A DNA stretch of 30,302 nt from JBECKR01 sp040235415 (GCA_040235415.1 JBECKR010000288.1:1-30302); one strand, 5' to 3'. Shown: positions 7,351 through 15,641, counted from the stretch's first letter. Notes: generated by a model from the letters alone, not told the origin. Program-made: numbers and translations.

Positions 7351-7369
7351 GTTCGGCTCCTTCGCACAG

Positions 7370-7393
7370 GACGTGTAACGCGGCGCCGGTTCG
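7370..7393 (-). promoter_or_regulatory. Candidate ECF-type promoter for the sigma/anti-sigma operon
   Basis: On the minus strand CGAACC (7393-7388) is followed, 14 bp further, by CGTC (7373-7370). This resembles the AAC ... CGTC layout of several ECF promoters. A start point some seven bases downstream would place the ribosome site almost at the 5' end of the mRNA. Autoregulation is common for ECF operons, but this match is short and may be chance. Confidence 0.3.
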
Positions 7394-7423
7394 TTGCACT
7401 CCCGGGGCGAAGGGAGACACGAC

Positions 7424-8179
7424 ATGAACCCCAGAATCGACGAGATCGCCCCCGACGTCCACCGCATCTCGATCTACGCCCGAGACTTCGACCTCGAGTT
7501 CAACCACTTCCTGGTCCGGGACGACGAGCCGCTGCTGTACCACGCCGGCCTGCGCGGGATGTTCCCGGAGCTCCGGGAGGCGGTGGCCCGCCTGATCGAC
7601 CCGGCCGAGCTGCGCTGGATCGGCTACAGCCATTTCGAGGTCGACGAGTGCGGCGCGCTCAACGACTGGCTCGGGCTCGCGCCGCGGGCACAGGCCGTCG
7701 CCGGTCAGATCGGCGCGATGGTGAACCTCGCGGACTTCGCGAGCCGCCCGCCCCGCGGGCTCGAGCGCGGCGAGGTGCTCGAGACCGGCCGCTACCGCTT
7801 CCGCTACCATCCGACGCCGCATCTCCCCCACGGCTGGGACGCCGGCGTGCTGCTCGAGGAGACGCGGGGCACGATGTTCGTCTCCGACCTGTTCCACCAC
7901 GACGGCCGGCACGAGCCGCTGACCTCGGAGGACGTCGTGGAGCGCTCCCGCGAGACGATCGCGCGCATGCAGGCCGGCCCGCTCATGGACTACGTGCCGT
8001 ACACCCCGAACACCGCCCGGCTCCTCGAGGAGTTGGCCGCGATGGGGCCCCGCACGCTCGCCGTGATGCACGGCTCGTCGTTCTCGGGGAACGGCGCCGA
8101 CGCCCTGCGGCGGCTGACCGACGTGTTCCGGGACGCGTTCGGTGTCGCCGGCGGCGTCGAGGCCCGGGTGAGCCCGTGA
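7424..8179 (+). CDS. Metallo-beta-lactamase-fold protein of the oxygen-binding diiron (flavodiiron-like) type
   Basis: The product is 251 residues from ATG 7424, with AGGGAG seven bases upstream. Metal ligands of the flavodiiron type are visible: His70-x-Glu72-x-Asp74 in SHFEVDECG, a His in PTPHLPHGWDAG (133/136), Asp155 in FVSDLFHHDG and His216 in AVMHGSSF. The H-x-E-x-D pattern, in place of the H-x-H-x-DH of hydrolytic members, is characteristic of diiron oxygen- or NO-reacting proteins. Only this domain is present: there is no flavodoxin or rubredoxin part, so electrons must come from another protein. Such stand-alone domains can act as O2 or NO reductases or sensors. It is divergent from the ECF sigma gene and converges with the tricorn-type protease gene. 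Confidence 0.85.
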   Translation: MNPRIDEIAPDVHRISIYARDFDLEFNHFLVRDDEPLLYHAGLRGMFPELREAVARLIDPAELRWIGYSHFEVDECGALNDWLGLAPRAQAVAGQIGAMVNLADFASRPPRGLERGEVLETGRYRFRYHPTPHLPHGWDAGVLLEETRGTMFVSDLFHHDGRHEPLTSEDVVERSRETIARMQAGPLMDYVPYTPNTARLLEELAAMGPRTLAVMHGSSFSGNGADALRRLTDVFRDAFGVAGGVEARVSP

Positions 8180-8230
8180 CGGGATCGTGGGCATCTGGAG
8201 ACCGGCCGCGGGCGCCGAAGCCTCCTCGAA

Positions 8231-11200
8231 CTACCTCCCGTTGCCCTCCTGAGGGACCGGCGGCAGAACCGGGTGGTAGTCCGGGTACGCCGGAATCGGG
8301 TACGTCGGCCGGGGGTGCTCTCGGAGCTCCTTCATCAGGATCTCGACGGTTCTCTCGAGCTGCGGGTCGTGTCCCTCGCGCACCAGCTTCGGGTCCTGCC
8401 AGACCTCGACGTCGGGCGCGACGCCGTGGTTCTCGATCTCCCACGCCCCGTGCGTTCCGTAGATCGCCCAGCGTGGCGCGGTCACCCGTCCGCCGTCCAT
8501 CAGCGTCGGGTAGTTGCCGATGCCGACGAGCCCGCCCCAGGTCCTCTCACCGACCAGCGGCCCGATCCCCATGCGCTTGAAGTACCACGGCATGGCGTCG
8601 CCGCCGGAGCCGGAGAACTGGTTGATGATCATCGCCTTGGGACCGAAGATCGCCATCACCGGCTCGGCGTAGGTCTCGCCTTCGCGCGTCCTCACGAAGC
8701 TCATGAGAGGCCGCCTCAGGTAGTCGATGATGTAGTCCGCGAGCTGGCCGCCGTGGTTGAAGCGCTCGTCGATGACCGCGCCCTCCTTGTCGACCTGGGA
8801 GAAGAAGTAGCGATTGAAGTTGGCGTAGCCGCCGCCGCCGGTGTCCGGGAGGTAGACGTAGGCCAGCTTGCCGTGGCTGAGCTCGTCGACCTTGCGGCGG
8901 TTCCCCTCGACCCAGTCGAGGTGCCTCAGCGCGGTCTCGGCGGGGACCGGGACGACCGTGACGCTGCGGGCGTCGCTCCCGTCCGGCTTGCCGGAGACAC
9001 GGAGCACGGTCTGCTTGCCCGCGGTCTCCTGGAAGAAGCGGTAGAGGTTGTCCGAGCCCCGGATCTCCTGTCCGTTGACGGCCAGGAGGTACTCTCCGAC
9101 GGCGACGTCGACTCCGGGCTGGGTCAGCGGGGCGTGCAGCTCCGGGTTCCAGTTCTCTCCGGAGTAGATCTTCGCGAAGCGGTAGCGGTCGCGATCGACG
9201 GTGTAGTCCGCGCCCAGCAGGCCGACGTCGATCGGCTCGACCTCCGGCTCGTGGCCGCCTCGCACGAAGGTGTGGCCGACGTTGAGATACGCGAGCATGT
9301 GCTCGAACAGGAACGTCAGCTCCTCGCGGCTCGCGATACCGGGCAGGAACGCCCGGAACTCCTGCTCCGCGGCCCGGATGTCGTAGCCGTGATAGTGCGG
9401 GTCGTAGAAGAAGTCGCGCTCGATCCGCCAGACCTCGCGGTACATCTGCGCCCACTCGGCTCTCGGGTCGACGCGAACCTCCATCCCGGAAAGATCGAGC
9501 GTGTGCCCCGCGTCGCCGGGGGCGCCCCCGAGCGGGGCCTCGGTCTTCGCGATCGTCCAGGACTCGCCGCGGCGGATCAGCATCTTCTCGCCGTCGTGCG
9601 ACAGCGCGAACGCCGTGATGCCGTCGACGAGCCGCGTCGTCTTGCGGTCCTTCAGGGTGAACTTCTGCACCGCCACCGCGGGCGGGCCTTGGCGGCGGCC
9701 GAGCTCGACCACCGGCGCCTCGAGCAGGAAGATCTCGCCTTCCTTTCCCGCGGCGAGCCCGACGTAGTTCGCGGCAGGGATCGGGGTCGCGATCGTGCGC
9801 TGCAGGATGCCGTCGAGGTCGATCCGGACGTCGGGCACCGCCTCCGACTTCTTTCCGGAGTCCTTCTCCGGCGCCTTCTCCTCGTCGCTCTCCGGCGCGA
9901 GCGGCGACGGCAGGTCGCTCCGCAGGACGGCGACGTACACGCTGCGGGTCACGGGACGCGCGTCGCTCGTCATGTCGAGCCAGCCGATCGTGAGGCCGGT
10001 GTTCGTACTCGCGGTGAAGACCAGGTACTTGCCGCTGCGGTCGAACCCGGGGTAGAGCGCGTCGCTCATGCCGTCGGTGACGCGGGAGGCCGTGGCGGAG
10101 CCGAGCGAGTACACGAAGACGCCGTGAAGGTAGTTCGGTAGCTGCTTCGTGTAGGTCAGCCACTTGCCGTCCGGCGACCACGCGACGTCGAACTCGTGCA
10201 GCGGCGTGTCGAAGCGGTCGGTGTCGACCTTGACCGGCGTCGGCCGGTCGAGATCGACGTACCACAGGTTGAGGCGCTTGTCCGAGTACGCGATCTTGTT
10301 GCCGTCCGGCGACCACACCGGACGGTAGAAGAACGACGGCGGCTCGCCCAGCCCGATCACCCGGGGCTCTCCGAGACCGTCCTGGCTCTCGATGTGGAGC
10401 GCGTACTCGCCCGACGCGTCGGAGAAGTACGCGATCCGTTTTCCGTCCGGCGACCACGCGGGGTCCCGCTCCTCGACCCCGGGCGTGCGCGTGATGTTGC
10501 GGACGTCACCCTTCTCGGCCGGGACGGTGAGAATCTCGCCGTGGGCCTCGAATACCGCCCGGACACCGGTCGGCGAGATCGAGGCGTGCTCGATCTGCTT
10601 CGCGACGTTCTCGAAGCGCGCTCGGACCTGCGGCAGGTCGCCGGCGACCTCGACCGCGACCGGTGCCGTGTCGCCGCTCGCGAGGTCGTACAGGTGCAGC
10701 GAGCCCATTTGGGAGTACACGATCGCGCCGGGGCCCGCGGAAGCGGTGTCGATCGCGAATCCGTCGTTCTTCAGAACCTGGGAGACGTCGCCGCTCTCGG
10801 TGTCGTACGCGAAGAGCGTTCTCGGCCCGTTGCGGTCGGACAGGAAGTGCACCTTCGTGCCGACCCACATCGGGTTTCGGTCGTTCGAGCCCTCGCTCGG
10901 AACTCGGGTGACGCTCGAGTCGGACAGCCGCGCGATCCAGACCGCGGTCGTCTGGCCGCCGTGGTACTGCTGCCATTCGGGCTGCCACTGGAACCCGGGA
11001 ACGTAGGCGAGCCGGGTCGCGTCGGGGGAGTACGAGCCGGTCTCGGCCTTGTCGAGCGGCAGCTCGGCCGGCGGCCCGCCGTCGAGCGACACGGTGAACA
11101 GGCGATTGGGATCGGTGGCGCTGCTGCGGCGGGACCGGAACAGCACCCGGGTGCCGTCCGGCGTCCATCCCACCGCGACGTCCGGGCCCGGATGCCAGGT

Positions 11201-11503
11201 CAGCCGCTGCGGCTGCCCTCCCGTCGCCGGGACGACGTAGACGTCCTCGTTGCCGTCGTAGTCGCCGGTGTACGCGATCTTCGACCCGTCCGGCGAGAAC
11301 ACCGGGCCGTGCGTCGAGCGCACCGCCGTGACGATCGGATGCGCCCGCCCTCCGGCGCGATCGACGATCCAGAGGTCGCCGCCGTGGAGGAACGCGATCC
11401 GGGACGTGGACAGCGACGGCTCTCGCAGGAGGAGCGGCGGTCCGGCGACCGCCGCGGAGATTCCGGCGAACAGGAGCACGAGGACCGAGAGCGCCTGCTT
11501 CAT
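8231..11503 (-). CDS. Secreted tricorn-type protease (PD40 propellers, PDZ, S41 peptidase)
   Basis: The product is 1090 residues, close to the 1071 of archaeal tricorn. Residues 1-20 form a signal peptide (KQALSVLVLLFAGISAAVAG), so the mature protein is exported. About residues 30-640 are beta-propeller repeats of the PD40 type, with recurrent (F/W)SPDG(S/N/K)K motifs, for example VFSPDGSKIAY, AWSPDGKRIAYFSD and VWSPDGNKIAYSD. A linker rich in Glu and Lys (EKAPEKDSGKKSE) precedes the second half. A helical region, then a PDZ-like domain (GVDVAVGEYLLAVNGQEI) and an S41 peptidase core follow: Ser in the FSGSGGD motif (about 964-966) and Glu in ENHGVAPD (about 1024), with DERFNHGGQ in front. It probably trims peptides in the periplasm or outside the cell. 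No strong ribosome site precedes ATG 11503. Confidence 0.9.
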   Translation of the reverse strand: MKQALSVLVLLFAGISAAVAGPPLLLREPSLSTSRIAFLHGGDLWIVDRAGGRAHPIVTAVRSTHGPVFSPDGSKIAYTGDYDGNEDVYVVPATGGQPQRLTWHPGPDVAVGWTPDGTRVLFRSRRSSATDPNRLFTVSLDGGPPAELPLDKAETGSYSPDATRLAYVPGFQWQPEWQQYHGGQTTAVWIARLSDSSVTRVPSEGSNDRNPMWVGTKVHFLSDRNGPRTLFAYDTESGDVSQVLKNDGFAIDTASAGPGAIVYSQMGSLHLYDLASGDTAPVAVEVAGDLPQVRARFENVAKQIEHASISPTGVRAVFEAHGEILTVPAEKGDVRNITRTPGVEERDPAWSPDGKRIAYFSDASGEYALHIESQDGLGEPRVIGLGEPPSFFYRPVWSPDGNKIAYSDKRLNLWYVDLDRPTPVKVDTDRFDTPLHEFDVAWSPDGKWLTYTKQLPNYLHGVFVYSLGSATASRVTDGMSDALYPGFDRSGKYLVFTASTNTGLTIGWLDMTSDARPVTRSVYVAVLRSDLPSPLAPESDEEKAPEKDSGKKSEAVPDVRIDLDGILQRTIATPIPAANYVGLAAGKEGEIFLLEAPVVELGRRQGPPAVAVQKFTLKDRKTTRLVDGITAFALSHDGEKMLIRRGESWTIAKTEAPLGGAPGDAGHTLDLSGMEVRVDPRAEWAQMYREVWRIERDFFYDPHYHGYDIRAAEQEFRAFLPGIASREELTFLFEHMLAYLNVGHTFVRGGHEPEVEPIDVGLLGADYTVDRDRYRFAKIYSGENWNPELHAPLTQPGVDVAVGEYLLAVNGQEIRGSDNLYRFFQETAGKQTVLRVSGKPDGSDARSVTVVPVPAETALRHLDWVEGNRRKVDELSHGKLAYVYLPDTGGGGYANFNRYFFSQVDKEGAVIDERFNHGGQLADYIIDYLRRPLMSFVRTREGETYAEPVMAIFGPKAMIINQFSGSGGDAMPWYFKRMGIGPLVGERTWGGLVGIGNYPTLMDGGRVTAPRWAIYGTHGAWEIENHGVAPDVEVWQDPKLVREGHDPQLERTVEILMKELREHPRPTYPIPAYPDYHPVLPPVPQEGNGR

Positions 11504-11530
11504 GGTGGGGTCTCGCTATGAGGTGAGAAT

Positions 11531-11546
11531 CACGGAACGCTCCGTG
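11531..11546. terminator. Small inverted repeat between the serine hydrolase and tricorn genes
   Basis: CACGGA-ACGC-TCCGTG can fold into a 6-bp stem with a 4-base loop. It lies downstream of the serine hydrolase stop and in the leader of the tricorn gene, both on the minus strand. There is no T-run after it, so it may be a weak terminator or a leader structure; the call is tentative. Confidence 0.3.
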
Positions 11547-11604
11547 TCGCGCGGGGCGGTCGCGCGGCGCCATGATGACAGCTTCGAGCGGGAAACGCCC
11601 GACG

Positions 11605-12678
11605 TCAGCGCCGGGGGCCGGCGAACGCGGCCGCGTGGCGGTCGATCAGGTCGTCCGTGAGACGCTGCGCGTCCGGGCGATCGAAGTTCTCGCTCGTCAC
11701 GACGAACACGAGGCGGCGCGAGGGCACGACGAGCACGCGGTTCCCGCCGCTCCCGGCCATGGCGAAGGAGCGCTCCGGGCCTTCCGGAAACGGGACGTCG
11801 CGCAGCCACCACAGGTAGCCGTACTCGAGCCCCGGGCGGATGCGCGCCTTCGGCGTCGTCGAGCGCTCCACCCAGGCCGCGGGGACGACCTCGCGGTCGC
11901 CCGCCCGGCCGCGGTCGAGGTACAGCTGCGCGACTCGGTACAGGCTCCGCGTCGTGAGCCCGAGCCCGCCGCCGGTCTGCACCGGGCCGAGCGGAGCGCG
12001 CTGCCACTCGGCTCGATCGATCCCGAGCGGGCGCCAGAGATGCTCCTCGGCGTAGGCCTCGACCGGGCGGCCGGTCGCCCCCTCGAGCACCCGGCCGAGC
12101 GCGTAGACCCCGGCCGTGCAGTAGCTGAATGCGCGGCCGTAAGGCGAGTCCGCGGGCTTCGGGGTCCACGGCGGGTACCCCTTGATCGGAAGGTCGAGAA
12201 AGAACCCGAGCCAGTCCTCGACGAGGTACATGCGCTCCTCGTTCCCCCGCGAGTACGAGTTCCAATCGTCGCACTCCAGCACGGAGGACATCGTCAGGAG
12301 GTCCTCGACCGTGATCGCGGCCTTTCGCGGATCCGGGTTGGCTCGCGGCGCGCGCTTCAGGTAGTCGAGCATGCGCGCGTCGACGCCGGGAAGCTCGCCG
12401 CGCGCGATCGCGATCCCGGTCAGGACGCTCGCGATCGTCTTCGTCGCGGAGCGGGTGTTCCGGAGCGTCGCGGCGTCGCCGTCGAGGTAGCGCTCGAAGA
12501 CGATCGTGCCGTCGTGGGCCACGAGCACGCTCGTGATCGCGCCGAGCGCGCCGGAGTCGAGCTCGGCATTCAACGCGGCGGCGGGGTCCGTCGATTCGGG
12601 GGCGGGTGCGGCGACGGCCGACGTCGCGAGGAGCGCGGCGGTCGCGAGCGACGACAGCGAGGAACCCGTGAGTCTCAT
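11605..12678 (-). CDS. Secreted serine hydrolase of the beta-lactamase/penicillin-binding-protein-like family
   Basis: The product is 357 residues from ATG 12678, which overlaps the gntR stop as ATGA. GAGGAG lies five bases upstream, so it is translationally coupled to the regulator. The signal peptide runs to about residue 23 (LATAALLATSAVA). The catalytic S-x-x-K is Ser77-Ala-Thr-Lys80 in RNTRSATKTIAS, and the Tyr of the second motif is Tyr186 in AFSYCTAGVYALG. C-terminal GLTTRSLYRVAQLYLDRG and SFAMAGSGGNRVLVVPSRRLV are typical of esterase/PBP-like members. It acts in the periplasm or outside, probably as an esterase or peptidase. A true beta-lactamase role is not indicated, since the third KTG-type motif is replaced. 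Confidence 0.87.
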   Translation of the reverse strand: MRLTGSSLSSLATAALLATSAVAAPAPESTDPAAALNAELDSGALGAITSVLVAHDGTIVFERYLDGDAATLRNTRSATKTIASVLTGIAIARGELPGVDARMLDYLKRAPRANPDPRKAAITVEDLLTMSSVLECDDWNSYSRGNEERMYLVEDWLGFFLDLPIKGYPPWTPKPADSPYGRAFSYCTAGVYALGRVLEGATGRPVEAYAEEHLWRPLGIDRAEWQRAPLGPVQTGGGLGLTTRSLYRVAQLYLDRGRAGDREVVPAAWVERSTTPKARIRPGLEYGYLWWLRDVPFPEGPERSFAMAGSGGNRVLVVPSRRLVFVVTSENFDRPDAQRLTDDLIDRHAAAFAGPRR

Positions 12679-13349
12679 GGAGTCTCCTCGACCGGCCGGC
12701 GTGCGCGCGCCTCGCGCGAGGCGAGCCACGCGAGGATCGGGCCCACGGCCGATCGCATGTTGTCCTCGAGCGCCCGGCACGCCGCCTCGAGATCGCCGGC
12801 CCGGAGAACATCCAGGATCCGGTCGTGCTCGCCGACCGCGACCGCGACGTGCTTCGAGGCCCGGAAGTACGCGAGCTCGTAGCGCTGCGTGCGGTCGATG
12901 TAACGGTCGATGAGCGCGAGCAGCTCGCGGTTCGGGCAGCCGGAGACCAGCCGGCGGTGCCAGCGCTCGTCGAGCTCGAGCGTCGTTTCGGCCCCGCCCG
13001 CGCTCCGCTCGATCTCGCGGTTGATCGCACGGAGCGCCGAGAGCTCGGCGGCGGGCGGGACGCCGGCGAGCGCGAGCGCCGCGGGATCGAGGATCGCTCG
13101 CACGGGATAGATCTGACGGGCCTCGTCGGCGCTGAGCGGCCGGACGAAGAAGCCCCGGCGCGGGACCTGCTCGACGAACCCCTCGGAGACCAGGCTCGAG
13201 AGCGCCTCGCGCAGCGGCGTGCGGCTGACCCCGAGCCGCGCGGCGAGAGCGACCTCGTTGAGACGCTCTCCGGCCCGGAGGGCATGTTCCAGGATCTGCC
13301 GCCGCAGCGAGCGCGCCACCGCATCGGGGAGGTTGGGGCGATCGAGCAT
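12675..13349 (-). CDS. GntR-family regulator, FCD subfamily
   Basis: The product is 224 residues from ATG 13349. Residues 5-70 are the GntR winged helix (SLRRQILEHALRAGERLNEVALAARLGVSRTPLREALSSLVSEGFVEQVPRRGFFV). Residues 80-215 form the all-helical FCD ligand domain. Of the usual metal-binding set, Asp127 and His131 (DERWH) and His175 (EHDRIL) are present. The position of the last His seems to hold Asn197 (ALEDNMRSAV), so metal or ligand binding may differ. The start abuts a perfect palindrome that is the likely operator. The next gene, a secreted serine hydrolase, overlaps by four bases. FCD regulators often respond to small organic acids or sugars acids. Confidence 0.92.
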   Translation of the reverse strand: MLDRPNLPDAVARSLRRQILEHALRAGERLNEVALAARLGVSRTPLREALSSLVSEGFVEQVPRRGFFVRPLSADEARQIYPVRAILDPAALALAGVPPAAELSALRAINREIERSAGGAETTLELDERWHRRLVSGCPNRELLALIDRYIDRTQRYELAYFRASKHVAVAVGEHDRILDVLRAGDLEAACRALEDNMRSAVGPILAWLASREARARRPVEETP

Positions 13350-13366
13350 TTGTATAATGTATACAA
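13350..13366. promoter_or_regulatory. GntR operator and promoter core
   Basis: TTGTATA-ATG-TATACAA is a perfect inverted repeat with 7-bp arms and a 3-bp centre, immediately before the gntR start codon. It is far more A+T-rich than its surroundings. The repeat also supplies TATACA, a -10-like hexamer for the minus strand, with TTTGTT 16 bp upstream. Binding there would block the promoter, the usual autoregulation of GntR/FCD genes. Confidence 0.7.
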
Positions 13367-13399
13367 TTCATGCCCGACGAACAAACCCCGATTCCGGCC

Positions 13400-13957
13400 T
13401 CACGTCCTCCGCAGCAGCGCCGTCCGGCTCCGCGCGATCCGCGGCGCTCCGTCCGGCACCAGCCCCGCGCGCGCCGCCGCCGCGAGAAACCGCAGGAAGT
13501 CGGGATCCTTGACGTGCCCCCGCGGCTCCGCGAGGAGCAGCCGACCCTCCGGCCCGAGGGCGTCCCGGACCTCCGCGAAGAAGCGATCCGGGTCGGGAAC
13601 CTCGTGCACGACCGCGAACGCCAGCACGAAGTCGACCCGCCCCGTCAGGTCGCCGACACCGAGGTCCTCCGCCGTCGCCCGCCGCGGCTCGATGCGGTCG
13701 AGCACGCCGCGCTTTCGGGCGCGCTTGCGCAGGCCGCGGAGCATCCTCTCCTGGATGTCGACCGCGACGACCCTGCCGGTCGACCCGACGAGGCGCGCGA
13801 GCTCGATCGTGAAGAACCCGACGCCGGGTCCGGGCTCGAGGACGGTCATGCCGTCGGAGACGTACGGCGAGAGGATCGTCCGGGGTTCCTGCCCGAGACG
13901 GCGTAAGGGATTCGCGAGCAGGCGGCCGAGCCACCACGGACAGACGCGATGGGCCAC
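13400..13957 (-). CDS. Class I SAM-dependent methyltransferase
   Basis: The product is 185 residues from GTG 13957, with GGGGAGGGG about five bases upstream. Motif I is VLEPGPGVGFFTIELARLVG, motif II is VVAVDIQERML, and motif III/IV is VDFVLAFAVVHEVPD followed by GRLLLAEPRGHV. This is a single Rossmann-like domain with no extra targeting part. The N-terminus RVCPWWLGRLLANPLRRLGQEP is often seen in small methyltransferases of uncertain substrate in soil bacteria. Its ribosome site lies in the 16-bp gap after the propeller gene upstream, so the two are probably cotranscribed. It ends 50 bp from the gntR start; the gap contains the GntR operator. Confidence 0.88.
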   Translation of the reverse strand: MAHRVCPWWLGRLLANPLRRLGQEPRTILSPYVSDGMTVLEPGPGVGFFTIELARLVGSTGRVVAVDIQERMLRGLRKRARKRGVLDRIEPRRATAEDLGVGDLTGRVDFVLAFAVVHEVPDPDRFFAEVRDALGPEGRLLLAEPRGHVKDPDFLRFLAAAARAGLVPDGAPRIARSRTALLRRT

Positions 13958-13973
13958 GTTCCCCTCCCCGCCT

Positions 13974-15500
13974 CTACGGCCCCGGCACGCCGGGCGCGAC
14001 GCCCCGTCCCGCGTCGATCCAGATCCCGACGGCCCGCGCCGGCAGTTCGATCGTCGCCACGATCTCCGCGCTGCGGAGATCGGCGACGAGAACCTTCGCC
14101 CCCGAGAGGATCCAGACCCGCCCGCGCTCCGGATCGAACGCGATCGCCGGCTCGTACATTCCGGTCGGAAGGTCGATCGTGCGGTCGATCGCCCGCGTCG
14201 CAGGGTCGATCCGGACGAGCTTCGATCGCGAGTGCACCCAGAGGTACGGCTCTCCCGGCACGCGGAGGAACCGCGACCGTCCTCCGGTGTGGAGGATCCC
14301 GACGACGTCCCGCGTCGCGACGTCCCACACCGAGACGTCGTTCGTGAACGCGTTCAGCACGTAGAGCGTCGCGCCGTCCGGCGCGAGCTCGAGGAACGTC
14401 CCGGTCTCGGTCGGGAGGACCGGAGGAAACACCGCGGCGCCCCCGGCGGCGGACGCGAACGCGAGCATCACCACGGCCGCCTCGCCGACGCGCTTGCCGA
14501 GCTTGCGTCCGGCGCTGCCGGTCGGATGCTCGGCCAGGACCGCGCCGCCGGCCGTGCTCATCTCCGCGACCAGCGAGCCGCCGGCCTCGCCGGCGAACAT
14601 GAGGGCGTGCGCCGGATCGAACGCGAGGTCGCCGGGGTCGAAGCTCAGCGGCCACACGCGCGTGACCGCGAGACCGTCGGGCGCGAGCGCCACGATCGCG
14701 CCCTCGACGAGCAAGTACGGGGTGCCGTCCGGCCCGTCGCGCCGGCCCAGCGCGCGCCCCGGAAGGTCGAGCGTCGTCACGACCGCCGCGCCGCGCAGCA
14801 CGGCGACGCGCCCCGTCCCCTCGTCGCCGGCGGCACCGAGGACGTACGCCAGGCCGCGCGCGGCGTCGAACGCGACCGCCAACGCGCCCTCCCCCGCGTC
14901 GAGCCGCGCCTGCTCCGCGCCGGTCGCCGCGTCGAGGACGACGAGGCGAGCCGGCTTCCTGCAGATCGCGTACAGCCGCCCGCCATCGGGCGAGATCTGG
15001 AGCGCGACGAGACGCCCGACCGTCGCGAGCACGCCGAGCGACCGGCGCTCGACGACGTCGTACACTCCGATCTCCCGGCGTTTCGCCTTTCGCCGGGCAT
15101 CCGCGACGTACAGCCGGCGCCGGGAGGGATCCAGGAGGACGGTCGACGGCGTCCGTCCGACCTCTCCGAGCGGCGCCACCGCCGCCGTCCGCGCGTCGAC
15201 GGCGAAGAGCATCACCGCCTTGGCGTCGGGGGGCGGGACGGGCCCGGGACCCGCGATCCCGAGGACGAGCAGGCTCGTCCCCGCCGGATCGAACGCGAGC
15301 GGCCACGGCGCGCGACTGATCTCGGCGGAACCGAGGATCGCGAGCGTCTCGCGGTCGATCAACGTGACGCGACCGGCCGCGTGCCAGAACGCGACGTGGA
15401 CGACGACGACCGGGGTCGGAGCGCCGCCGGCCAGGGCTTCGCCCGACGGGGCGAGGCCGGCGCCGAGGGCGAGCAGGCAGACGGCGGCTCGGAAGAGCAC
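13974..15500 (-). CDS. Secreted YncE-like beta-propeller protein
   Basis: The product is 508 residues from GTG 15500. The N-terminus (LFRAAVCLLALGAGLAPSGEALAGG) looks like a signal peptide. The body is a series of about 40-residue repeats that alternate hydrophobic strands with DP-x-[GR] or D-x-[AS]-T turns: PLAFDPAGTSLLVLG, VLLDPSRRRLYVADA, ALQISPDGGRLYAI and FLELAPDGATLYVLNAFTNDVSVWDVATRDVVG. This is the pattern of YVTN/YncE-type propellers found in periplasmic or surface proteins. No catalytic motif is visible; it may be a binding scaffold. The start lacks a strong ribosome site, so a few residues may be in error. The methyltransferase gene follows after 16 bp. Confidence 0.8.
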   Translation of the reverse strand: MLFRAAVCLLALGAGLAPSGEALAGGAPTPVVVVHVAFWHAAGRVTLIDRETLAILGSAEISRAPWPLAFDPAGTSLLVLGIAGPGPVPPPDAKAVMLFAVDARTAAVAPLGEVGRTPSTVLLDPSRRRLYVADARRKAKRREIGVYDVVERRSLGVLATVGRLVALQISPDGGRLYAICRKPARLVVLDAATGAEQARLDAGEGALAVAFDAARGLAYVLGAAGDEGTGRVAVLRGAAVVTTLDLPGRALGRRDGPDGTPYLLVEGAIVALAPDGLAVTRVWPLSFDPGDLAFDPAHALMFAGEAGGSLVAEMSTAGGAVLAEHPTGSAGRKLGKRVGEAAVVMLAFASAAGGAAVFPPVLPTETGTFLELAPDGATLYVLNAFTNDVSVWDVATRDVVGILHTGGRSRFLRVPGEPYLWVHSRSKLVRIDPATRAIDRTIDLPTGMYEPAIAFDPERGRVWILSGAKVLVADLRSAEIVATIELPARAVGIWIDAGRGVAPGVPGP

Positions 15501-15588
15501 GTCCGATCATCGCACCGGTCGGGCGGCGACCCGGAGTCGAGCTTCGGGATCGGCTTGGATCCGACCCGACTCCACGCAAGGGGGATCG

Positions 15589-15597
15589 TGAGATACT
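15589..15597 (+). promoter_or_regulatory. Candidate extended -10 promoter of the small secreted protein gene
   Basis: TG-A-GATACT matches an extended -10 element on the plus strand, 44 bp before the start codon of the secreted protein gene. No good -35 is seen 17 bp upstream. It lies in the divergent gap between this gene and the propeller gene. Confidence 0.3.
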
Positions 15598-15641
15598 GGC
15601 GCCATTCCGATTCACTCGCCCGAAACCGAAGGAGACCCGAA

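Noticed and set aside
8616..8632. Palindrome GATGATCATC resembling the TetR operator arms
   Set aside because: It is inside the protease coding region, lacks the two-base centre and encodes a conserved segment (AMIINQF).
8273..10141. Plus-strand frame of over 600 codons opposite the tricorn gene
   Set aside because: Composition is Val/Arg/Asp-rich without domain signals and it is the mirror of a clear protease gene.
10160..11310. Recurring DNA words such as CCGTCCGGCGA inside the tricorn gene
   Set aside because: They encode the repeated SPDG motif of PD40 propeller blades and are not a mobile or regulatory repeat.
11605..12678. Calling the serine hydrolase an antibiotic-resistance beta-lactamase
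   Set aside because: S-x-x-K and Tyr are present, but the third motif and length fit esterase or peptidase-like relatives better.
13353..13358. TATAAT on the plus strand as a promoter
   Set aside because: No plus-strand gene follows and no -35 lies at proper distance; the bases belong to the GntR operator.
12825..15641. Long plus-strand frame in front of the small secreted protein gene
   Set aside because: It is antisense to the GntR, methyltransferase and propeller genes and has no motifs; the real start is ATG 15642 with AAGGAGA and a signal peptide.
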